From Mnemiopsis leidyi (lineage: Eukaryota; Ctenophora; Tentaculata; Lobata; Bolinopsidae), in contig JH153129.1 in NCBI GenBank assembly GCA_000226015.1, positions 174,978 to 214,948 on the forward strand: DNA of 39,971 bases. The letters run 5' to 3'. The position numbers and the translations under genes were made by a program. Below are positions 12,401 through 24,400 of the stretch, in pieces. Position 1 is the stretch's first letter; each line of letters begins with the position of its first letter. The notes under the pieces are model-generated. The model searched no databases. It was given only the letters and a program-made list of their open reading frames with translations, and was not told where the DNA came from.

Positions 12401-15400
12401 GTTGATGCTAAGGNNNNNNNNNNACTCAAAGGAGAACAAGTGAGTTCAGCCCCTTAAAGTTGAAGCTAAAGCATTTCCGTTATAGTGATTTCTTAAAACC
12501 AAATTCGAATCCGAGATAACTTATCCACAAAACTCCCAGGGTAACGAGTGGAGAATGGCTGAAGTTAAGGTCTACGGAAGCGGATATCGCCGGTTCTACT
12601 TCAAGGGTGTCGCTGGTGACAGCTACGCCGGCGACATCGCCATCGATGACATTAGTTTCCGACGATGCGAACTGACTAAGCTGTGTTCTGACGACGACTT
12701 CACGTGCGACAATCCCCAATGTATCGAGAAGGACAAAGTGTGCGACTTTAAGGACACGTGCACGGACGGATCTGATGAGAAAGTGTGCGGTACGTGCGAC
12801 TTTGAGCGAGGAGGATGCGGCTGGGTGAACGACGAGAGTGCAGACTTCTTCTGGACTTACGCTCAGGGCAGTACCTGGTACTGGGACAACAAGCCCTCTA
12901 ATGATCACACCTTCGGTAACAACACAGGTCAGTAAGAACAGTTCTGTCGTTTTTTACATATGAATATTCAGTTCCTGGACACGCCCTGATTTTTAACTGG
13001 CCGACACGAATGCGAATAAAACCCCCGATAATTTTTATCTGATCGATTGAGATATGACAATCGGATCTGGACACATTAAGGTTCTAAATTTTTGATGAAA
13101 GCAACATTCAGGTCATTTCTTATACATTGAGCGAGCATGGCCGCAACGCGAAGGACAAAAGGCCCGAGTGATGACCCAGTTCAAGGCGTCCGGATACAGT
13201 TGTGCCATGAGTTTCTGGTACATAACTGAGGGCACTGGCACTGGTACACTAACTGTCTACATCAACTCTACCACTTACGATATGAGGTACAGAATTTGCA
13301 AATCTACGTTTTCGTACGACCTCCTAAAATATGATAAATCGATTTCTGTTATAAGAAAATTGTAATAAAGGCCCAACTTAAATTCAGACCGATCGGCTAC
13401 TAACTTACATCGGCGCGTGTTACAGGAAAGTGTACGAGAACACGAAACCTAGTCAAGACAACACGTGGCAGAAACAAGCTATTCCTGTAGGAGCGCAGGA
13501 CGAAGTTACTGTTATCATTGAGGTTAACATTTGCTTTTGCCTTTTACTGCGTGCTGCGACGCTGCGTTAGTTTACCACGTGTTTTGTGTTAACGCCTATT
13601 ACGCACAGAAATGTGCACTGCGCACTGTTCGTGCAGTGTGCAGCGGGTGAACATTCGTGTTGGAACAGTTGCCGTAACGTCTTTATAGCAAATAAAATCT
13701 CAACTATTATCATCATTTTCAAACTGCTCACTACAACGTGTTTCTAGGTTACGGTTGGTTCCGGCTACGGTGGTCACGTGGCAATAGACGACATCGTGTT
13801 CCACAACTGCGTGGAGATGGAGCGCATTCCCGGCACGTGCACGTTCGAGCACGGGTCGTGCGGCTACAAGGAGTATATCTTCAGTGACGAGTACAACTGG
13901 CTGCTTAACCAGGGTCCCACACCGTCTTACTACACCGGTCCTTCTGCTGACCACACTTACGGTAGGTCTTTTACTTAGTAGTTAGTTCATTCTTAGATTT
14001 AGAACTCTACCATTTCCGGGAATCTACCATGTGAACTTGATAGATTTTTAAGTCCTTGTTATTTGCCATCATAATGATATCTAAGTTAAAGTGTTTGCAG
14101 AAACAGAGTCCAGTGCCCTATGTAAAATGCTTGGATCTCCCTGTGCTCTGAATACGCGGATCTGCGCGGACGTTTATCATTATACTCACAGCTTGGTCTC
14201 TTGAATTTAACCCTTATAAACTCGTAAGGGTTGCCTAAGCCAGCTACTGTGATGGTTCTGACGTAGTTTACACCATCCCTCCTGATTAAATTGTACCAGT
14301 CCTCCAGGGACATGTCTCCCTCGCAGTAGCTGAAGTTGGTCTTCTTGTTGGTAGAGTTCACCAGAGCAGGAGGATCAGGATAGCTGGCTAGCTGCCAAGT
14401 AACCACATTCTTTAGACCAGTAGTCAGGGTGGTGTTGTCCCTGCATCTTCCTGTTTGGTTCCCAAACTCTAGAGATTGTTCTACCGCAACTCCCTCACTC
14501 AACTTGTAGTGGATCTGTGTGTGGCCTGAGTAGGTTCCATTTGCGTAGAGTATGGAGTAGATCTTCAGGGAAAAGTCGTCCAGAGACGAGTTTGTAAAGT
14601 TGGCATATTGCCAAATTTTTATTCTTAGTTTCTGAAATTCAGGAGAAAAGGTGGACAGATCGGCCGTTGTATTTGGATCTATCGCAGAAAAGTTGAATTG
14701 TGTCTCAATAGTTGGAGTTGTCCACTCTGAAAAAGTTGTTTCTGTTTTCAACAACAAAAAGTGAACGATATCTAGCCAATTGTTAAAATGTCATTTTTAG
14801 ACTATGCATTAGGGTAACATATAACGATTTTTATGAACCAACTAAACATGATATTTGCAAACTTACCACTCGCTTCAAGCTTGTCCCTTATGTTGGTTAG
14901 GAAAACTACGACAATAACCAGATTCATCCATCGAGACATTTCTATGAAAACGTTAAAGTTAATAAACAAGATACCTGACGTCTATAAACAAGATACCGGA
15001 CGTTAATAAACATTAAACAAGATACCAGACAAGAAAGTATGTATAACCTCGATGTTAGACAGCTGAGGGTGGCTCTGGAGAGTGGCGGCCGTGGACAACT
15101 TTCTAATCGCTGTCTTCTTAAACAAGCTTACTCTTAGTCCAAAACTAACAATGGGCCAGGTGAAATAGCTCACGTAAGTAACAATACTACTAGAGGTCCT
15201 CTCTAAACTGCCAGCTTAATAGAGAGGGCAGGCTGAACGTTTTGTTATCCGGGGTAGCTACTTAGCTAAGTACCAGATCGTTCAGATTGTGTGCGAAGTT
15301 TGATACTGTCTTTACTAAGACACAAGGTCGTCATACCAGCTAAATAATGTTTTAAGGGCGTAGGTAATCTACTCGACATCCTTATCTGGGTTAAAATTAA

Positions 15401-18400
15401 ATATCTTTTAGAGTAAAAGCGTATTTATAACCTAGAGAGAAAGAGTTATGAGAGCGTCGTTCTCATAGTCATGCTGTAACGTTTCTCTAAATCTACATTT
15501 AGTAACAACTTGCTCACTTACAAACTTGAGCACTTGTAAAACTAAGGTATAAGTATGAGCTTGGGAGCTTTGAACTATTCAATACAAATCGAAACATAAG
15601 GACAGTAGTACTACGATACTGTGAACACCACATGTAAATTTAGATATTTCGACTGCAGTGAAATCTTATAGGAGAAATGAATTCGGTGTGGTCTTTTAAA
15701 TGTTGTTGGCTGGCTTTTGAAGAACAGTCAAGCTGTTCATGTGCGAACTGGATGTTATACTTCGAGATCATTGAGCACTGAACATTAAGCAAATTATGAA
15801 ATTAAATTCAATTGCAAGTCATATGAAACAAGGAAATGCAAATTCTCTGTCTTCAGGCAAGTATTTCAGTTGAAAAATAAGTGAAATAAACCTGAAGAAG
15901 GAAACTTTGAAATAAATTTTGCATGATCAGATCTATTTATCCAAGTTTCCGCTCAAATAACAATTACTACCAGAGAAAAGTACTAAGTCCCAACCTGAAC
16001 CATGAAGGACTTACGCTTGTACCAATCTCAGCAAGGTATTATGTCGCCCCATATGCTCCCATAGTTATACAGAGCTCAAGAGTAGGGAATGTGAGTATGT
16101 CCAAGATAATGGTTTCCATTGTGTTGAGGTGTCGTGACCCAGTGTGACCTGTAGTCTGTATGGGTTTCTCTCGGTACTGCATTTTCTGAGTACGTAATTA
16201 CACCAAGTTCTTTGTAAACTATGGTAATGCAAAATTTCGGTGTTTATGTTAGGCCATGGCTATTAAAACGGCACAATGAAAGTGTGAGTTTCTGAGTTTC
16301 TGAAAGACAAATCATTGTCTTTGGTCCAATAGGTCTCCGATGTCTTCTACTGATCTAAATAGTCGGTAATAGAGCCCTTGTATACTTTGTAGTGTACTTG
16401 CTTACAAATTCTGACCAAGTCTACACGACTATAAGTATATAAGTAACGAGGTGTACAAACATGATTATTCTTAACTAAAAACTCTTCCCTCTCCAAGATT
16501 AAGAACTATGACCCCCTTACTTCTCAGGTAACGCTACCGGACACTACTACTACGCCGAGGCTTCAGCACCCCGGACTAACGGAGATATCGCTACCCTTAA
16601 CAGTCCCTGGTACCGATCAGAGGATACCCAGTGTATTTTCACCTTCTTCTACCACATGAAGAAACCGGCCTCTGACACCGACACCAAGCTGGTCATCAAG
16701 CAGCAGTATGACAGTATGGTCACTAAAACTGTTGGAGAGTTCAATACTTCCACTACTGATGAGTGGGAACACGGCGCTGCTACGGTGAGTATTTAGCTGG
16801 GAAAGTGTTCTTTGTTTTCTAGATTAATGGCTCAATAGAACAGAAGTTTTGTTACTCTCAAAGTGTTATGAGATCTTTGTATTCTGATCTTATATCAGTG
16901 ATTAAACAGGTTTACATTTTCAGTTCACGAATGGAATATTCAAAGTTCTGTTCGAAGCGAACAGAGGACAGACCTACTTTGGCGACATCTCAATAGACGA
17001 TGTCAGCTTCGCTTGCGACCTGACCCCTCTCTGTACAGATCAGCAGTACGCTTGTAACATTGCTCAGTGTATTCCTCTGTACAGGTAAGTTTATCGAAGT
17101 TTGTGTGTTTTATTGCTTGCAAGATTAGAAATATTCCAAGTTATCAATGATAAAATCAAGTTCATAAATTTTATTTCATTTTTCCAACAATCCCCAATAT
17201 CTCCCCCTCTCTAGAATGTCCTTCCCCATCTTCCTAACAAACACTCCCCCAACTCCCACTACTATTACACTTTCTCCACCTCAGACAATGTGACTTCTAT
17301 CCCGACTGTGGGGACGGATCAGACGAGTGGATGTGTGGAGCGTGTGACTTTGAGTCTTACCACGTGTGTGGCTGGGTGCAAGACAAGACTGATAACTTTG
17401 ACTGGACTAGAAACTCCGGCCCCACTCCCTCTGGTTACACTGGTGAGTGTTTATTTCTTTAGAAATAAATTCCTGGGGTTTTTATCTTTATTTCTAATAT
17501 GATCCTAGAGAGGTTTGGTCGAAGAATATAACATAATCTGTAATTTACTGCCTAACCTGGCACTGGTCGTGTCCTGTAGATCGCTAGATTTCAACAGTCT
17601 TTTCACTAAACCCCCTCACTCCCCACTCCCCAGGACCTACAGACGATCACACCTTCCAGAACGGGACAGGACACTACTTCTACACAGAAGTCAGTCTGCA
17701 GGGTAGTGGGGACGTAGCCAGGATCATGAGTCCCCTGTACTCTCAGACCAGCAGAGTTTGTAAACTCCAGTTCTACTACTGGATGCAGGGTGAAGACATC
17801 GGTTAGTCTTGTCTGGATTTTCAAGTTTCTTAAACCTGTGGAACAATGGTATTGCTGCGATTTACTCCTTGGAAATCCTCCTTCTCTTCCCTTCAACTGA
17901 TCACGTTATACAGATCTGTTGTCAGATCTAACTCTAAACTCCAACTGTCTTCAGGTGATCTGAACGTGTATACAATGGTGGGAGGACAAAAGAGCCAGGT
18001 ATTCCAGAAGTCCGGAGAGCAGGGAAGCGGCTGGAAGTTAGCCAACGTCACCCTCAGTTCTCTCGCCAACTTCAGTCTGGTGATAGAAGCAGTCCACACC
18101 ACAGGATCCTTCAAGGGAGACATCGCGATAGACGACATCAAGTTTGTCGACTGTACCCCAGGGGCGGAGAATAGCCCTGCTTCCTGCGACTTTGAGAGTG
18201 GTATCTGCTCTTTACAGCATGTGACCGCTAATGTGGACTTCAATTGGGAGAGGAACAAGGGCGGAACTGGATCGTGGAATACTGGACCTAAAGCTGATCA
18301 TACCACCAACTCTGCTGAGGGTTACTACATCTACACAGAGGCTTCCTATCCCAGACGAGAGGTTATATCCTGTTAACTAAGTTGTTGTTTATCATCTCCG

Positions 18401-21400
18401 CAGATTTTATTTTTCGTTCTCCACAGACGCCTCAAGTCATAAAGTAAAATCCCGGTAACCTAGCAACAAAAGTTCCATAACTTATGGAAAAGTAACTTGA
18501 CAATTCCACCACTTCAGGGAGACATAGCAGCAATACAAACAACCTGGATGAACTCTCCTGGACCATGTACTCTGAACTTCTGGTATCACATGGAGGGAAA
18601 AGACATAGGCTCTCTTAACGTCGACCTAATCAGTACTGATGACGATCCTAGACAGGTTAATTTTCCGTGAATATTGTACATAGAACCTATAATGGTGTGT
18701 ATACTTGGTTTAATTTAGATGAGATTTCGAGATAGTAAATACTTATGTATGTAAACAGGTGCAAATCATCCAGCATAACTGCTACACCTATAAATGCACC
18801 TGCTGCTAATTAAGGTTAAGCTAAAAAACAGTGCTCAACCTGACCATCAGCACCTTACAGCTGTTTACACAATCCACGGCGAAAGGAACGGACGAGTGGC
18901 ATCTAGCGAGCAAGTTTATCGGCAGACTGGACACACAGAGAATACGATACACCGGGGTCAGAGGTCAGAACTACGAGGGGGACATCGCTCTGGATGACAT
19001 TAACATCGTGGGGTGTGATGTGAGTTAAAGTTATGCACGTGCATGTTTAACTATGTCACGGACTCACGATTGTTGAGATTAGCATGAGATTAGCTCAGCC
19101 TGAGATTTGTAGACATGAAATTAGCTGGTTGCACGTGCAATAGATCATCTTTCAGTACTTAACAGTAGCATTTTCTCCTAAAATTATTCATGAGAATATG
19201 ATATGCCGTGTTAATAAAGGCAAGATACTTATCATACTCCCATCTTCCAGGTTACACCCCTCTGTAGTGGTACAGAGTTCTCCTGTGAGGTACCCGAGTG
19301 TGTGGACGCCGACAGAGAGTGTAACTTCAGATCGGAATGTTCTGATGGCTCAGATGAGAAGTTCTGTGGTATGTCGAACTTACAGCTCACTTAACTTCGA
19401 GTTTTTGAGAGTGCTCTTGAATTGTTGACATGGCTTTGTTGAGGATTAATTATTTATAAAGAAGATCCCAAGCCAATTGTAAAAACTTAAATTCTCCCTG
19501 CAGGAACGTGTACATTCGAGGAGTCTATCTGCGGCTGGATACCAGACGACCAGTACCAACTGACCTGGAACAGACAACAAGGAACCACATACACCTACGG
19601 ATTCGGACCTGACCACACCAACAACGGCACCAAACCTGGCTGGTTCATGGCTATGGACATGTGGAAGGGAGACGATCTGGAAGCCAGGATGGTGACCAGG
19701 AAGTTCCTGAAGTCTGGAGCTAGCTGTATTTTAGATTTCTACTACTGGATGGCATTTAGTTCTGGAGGTCGTCTTGCTGTGGAGGTTATGGAGGACGGGA
19801 AACAACCTGTGGTAGGTTCTTGAATTTTTGAAACAGACTCAAACTTTACAATCTAAATATCTTTGGCAAAGTAAATTGATGTTGTTAGATTACTATTTCT
19901 TTCCGGTCTCTTTTATTAACATCTCCGATCTTTCTCTTCTCGCCAGGAAATCTGGAGTGTTGACGGAGACCACGGCACTAAGTGGAACCACGGTCAAGTC
20001 AAGATAGGAGCTCTGGAGAACTTCCAAGTAGCCTTCAAGGGAGTGAAGAACTACCAGTGGAACTGGAAGTACACTGGACTGGACGACATCAGCTTCATCA
20101 ACTGTCAGGCTCCTCAAGAACTCGGACCTGGAGAATGTCACTTTGAGTCTGGACTGTGTGGTTACACTGATGAGCAAGTCTTTGATGACTTTGACTGGGT
20201 CAGACACAAAGGTATGAATCAAAAGCCAAAAACGGGAATTGCTACTTTCCGTGGATAACACAGTATGCAGTCCAAAAACTATTAATTTGAAATTGATCCA
20301 AGAGTGATATCTTAAGAAGAAAAAGCGCATCTGTTTCTTGAATACTTTTGATATTTGATTGTCCTATTCAACTCACAATTAGACAATTCTAAGAAACTTC
20401 ACTATCCAGGATCGACCTGGTCGTGGGGTACGGGACCTAGCCGGGACCACACTCTCAACACAGTAGACGGGTACTTCATCTACCTGGAGTCGTCCTGGCC
20501 CAGGATCGAGGGAGACATCGCCCGGATACACTCTCCCTGGCTGATCGCTACCGGACACGATTGTAGTCTCAAGTTCTGGTTCCACATGTACGGAGTTCAC
20601 ATTGGAAACCTCAATGTGAGTATTCCGGGTTTTAGAATTCAAAATATTTGACCAGTGAAATTCAAAACATTTGAAAAGCAAAATTCAAACAATTTGGGCA
20701 GTGAGACAGCTGATAAGAAGTTGACTTACTTCAACTGAATTTAATTTTTCGAACTTGTCCCTCACGGCTCCGTCATACAGGTGTTTGTAGAAGACTCAGC
20801 CCACCAGCGTTCTCTGGTCTTCACAACTAACAGTAACACAACCAACGACTGGCAACCAGCTGTAGTCAGGATCGGATCTAGACCTATCATGAGAGTTACG
20901 TTCGAGGGAGTCAGAGGACAGGACTACCAGGGAGATATTGCTCTTGATGACATCAGTTTCGAGACTTGCCAAGGTAACCACCTCTAACTTATCAACCGTA
21001 GGAGTGATATCAGGAAGAAATTTGTTAAGTTTACATTGAACAATTGTTTGAATTCGAATGAAGAAATCTCCCACAATTTCACTATCTATATCATTGTACA
21101 TATATCACACGATGACTCCTTCTTGCCCCTCCAGTACAAGCACTATGCAAGCCTGACGAGTTCGCCTGCGAGTCTGCTCAGTGTATTCACGCCAACAAAC
21201 GATGTGACTTTGTCAGTGACTGTACGGACGGTTCTGACGAAAGAAACTGCGCTGAGTGCGACTTTGATAACGTCAGTATTTTCTTTAATGATAATGTGGA
21301 TTTCGATCTGAGTTGTAACTAATTAACTAACATAATTAATAACTAAATAATATAGAATCAGTAATTAAATAACGCACAATTATTAATTAACTATCACAAT

Positions 21401-24400
21401 TAGCAATTAACTAACACACTAGCAAATACTCTAAAATTGACCAACAAATATATTGGGAATTATCAGATTATTCAATTTTAAACGTTTCATCTTCACCAGG
21501 GACAATGCGGTTGGACTAACGTGAAAACTGACGACTACGACTGGGACAGAGTACAAGGACATGTCGGATCATACGGAACCGGACCTGACTTCGACCACAC
21601 CACTGGTACCGGACACTACATGTTGCTGGAGACATCAGGACGATACGTCCACGATCGGGCAGCTCTGGTATCGAACATCTACCAGGCATCATCCGACCAG
21701 TGTACTTTGAACTTCTGGTACCACATGAGGGGCATCTCTCTCGGAAGTCTGGATGTTGTCATCAACGATACGTGAGTTTTTCGGGAACTCTTTAACTTGT
21801 TTAGTTGAATATAAGTCACTTGATAGGACTGAAGTTTTGACTGGGTTCACTTAACGTTAATCTCAATTCAGGGTATCCATCTCGTCTGTTTGGTTTAAGG
21901 AAGGACCAAGGAGCTACAACAACTCTTGGCAGTTCGCCAGCGTCAAGATCGGAGCAAGAACCAACTTCCAGATACAGTTCATTGGAGAACGAGGCAGGAG
22001 TTTTCAGGGCGACATCGGTATTGACGACGTCAAACTTGTCGGCTGCAGAATAAGTAAGTTGATAAACCAAATATAGCAAGTAATAACGATTGTGAAATGC
22101 CAGATAGGTATAAGATAATGGCGTAAATTTTTAATCCCAACTCCATGATGAAAGTGCTTATGCACCCGATTTGGTAGACTCATACATGTTCAAACAGGTA
22201 AAGGAGGAGAGTGTGACTTCGAGAGCGGGTTCTGTATGTACCAGGACTCAGGTGACGAGCAGTCCCCTTGGGTCGTGTACGACGGACACAACAACTATCC
22301 TGGCGTGCCGATCAAGGATCATACCCTTGGTGAGATGCTGACTGTTTCTGTGTCTTCTTGAGCAGTGGTTCATACCTTTTCAGTTACAAAAATATAAGAC
22401 ATCAAAGTGCGAATTAGTAGAAAAGATAAGATGGGAAATTTTTACCCATCACAAAACATCCTAAGCTAAGATCTGTGAAAAGTTCTATCTATTGTCCACT
22501 TCAATATAAAACTTCAATCCATCAGTCTAATTTTCTTCTATTTGACGCCACCAATGATCATCCCACCCCTCCTCTCCCCTGGTCCCTGACTTAACTTCCT
22601 CCATCCCAGCCCTCCTCTCCCCTGGTCCCTGACTTAACTTCCTCCATCCCACCCCTCCTCTCCCCTGGTCCCTGACTTAACTTCCTTCATCCCACCCCTC
22701 CTCTCCCCTGGTCCCCCTGACTTAACTCCCTCCAAACACCAGGTACTGCTGACGGACACTTCCTCTTCCACGAGAACTGGGGATCATCCCAGGCTAATGA
22801 AACTTCTGTGATCCTGGGTCCCTGGATGAAGTCTGATACTACCAACTGTGTCCTTCAACTCTGGTATTATCTACAGGACGCTGATATCATGTAAGTAGTC
22901 TGGTTTTGTTTGTACATAGTTGGTTTGCTGTCTTGTCAAGTTGTTTCTATTAAACTATACTCAGTAGTCCAAGGTTTTAGACTCCCCGTCTGCAAACAGG
23001 TGGTACATAACACAGTATGATAGTAGCATTATATCTTGGTTAAGGTCTATATCTTGGTTAAAGCCATATCTTAAAATTAAGCCTGCCCAGACCCTGCCAT
23101 GACCCTGCCCAAACCCTGCTTCAAGCTACCCTGCCCAGACCTTTTTTGCCTGTTACTTACTACTAATCATTATTTAGTCGGCATTTGTCGCTCAGCGATC
23201 ATGCAGGCGGCCCCGTTTTAGTCAGACAATGACAGTTTCGCGCCGGCTCGGCGCTCATGCATCTCACAGGGAAATGATTTAAATCTCACATGCAAAAAGT
23301 GATGAATGATGGATGATGTAAACTATGTCTCGCTCACCTAAATATGTTCCGTTTACTGACACTTCTACTATGTTGAAAAATCTCGAAGCATCATCAAGAT
23401 ATTTTCTCCGTAATTCAACGAACTTTGCGACAAACTTTCCGCAGTTGACCGTGTAGGTCTGATTCTCCGCTGAGTATCCATCGGTATTCACGTAGATCGT
23501 ACCACAAAATGAGCTGTTGCTGCCATCTGAGGGTATTTAGTATTTGAACTATCAGTATCTGTTTGGGCTACTGAAAAGACTGAAATTCATCTTGTTGACT
23601 CAGAGCAATTTTGATATAACGAATCATAAATTTCTCTAAGGCTATAGCAACAAGATATAGTGCGTTGCTAAACTTATAAAATTTCGACATTGAAACAATT
23701 TGAACGCCTCACCCTCGTCACTTTCGTAAAGGCGGATCTCAGTTCGGTTGAGGGACACAGTACAGCCGGTGTCCTCTGTCTTGCAATATTTTGTTATTGT
23801 CTGGTACTTGTTCACTACTTTTACACTGGCTACCTCGGCAGGTCTTCTCAGATAGAGTCTTAGGTACGGATCGAGATCCACAGGCCCTTCTTTCGACTTG
23901 AAGAACGTTGTAATATCTTTATCAATGGCCAGTCTGGGTTCGTTACCATTGGTGAAGGAAGATGCAGTCGCTCTGTCGATTTCCAGTAACTCTAACTGAC
24001 CTGATAAGTTGTAATCAGTCCATCAGACACAAAACTTTGGAATGTTGATTTTCACAATCGAAACATTTCATTCTGCAATTCCAGATTGATATAAACAGAA
24101 GGAAGCCGAATTTACCTGGGACCATGTGAACCAGCAGAACAAGACAAGCTCGTAGGGCAAAGAAATTAGCCATATTTGCACTGATCAATTCAAGCTAGGA
24201 GCTAGTTGAAATAAAGACGAAATAGAAGGTGTAAGCAATAAGTGGGCATCAAAATTGTTGGCACATCAAAATAGACAATTATGTAATTATGCTGGACGGA
24301 CAAACTTTCGTTAGCTCAAAAAACAAGATAAAGTTGTTCAATTATCCTCAGTCTAGTTTCTCCACAAAACCTTTTGTTTGCAACGACATATTTGTAAGAA

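Noticed and set aside
14730-14757. ATG at 14757 (minus) as start of the nested glycoprotein
   Set aside because: It lies upstream of a good 3' splice site, and an upstream exon with ATG, signal peptide, GTAAGT donor and matching phase gives a better start at 14939.
15923-16147. 74-codon plus-strand open frame in the long intron
   Set aside because: No MAM or other domain, no phase-compatible splice sites.
18759-18806. Possible exon after A-C-A-G at 18757-18758
   Set aside because: Open for 16 codons in phase 0 but meets a stop with no donor before it; the exon at 18861 fits better.
18794-18997. Plus-strand open frame across the last MAM 15 exon
   Set aside because: Wrong frame; the frame beginning at 18861 gives the MAM signature and the correct phase.
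23150-23275. GC-rich segment with GCTC(A/G)GCG(A/C)TCATGCA twice, considered as a transposon remnant
   Set aside because: No terminal inverted repeats, target-site duplication or coding trace; only a short direct repeat.
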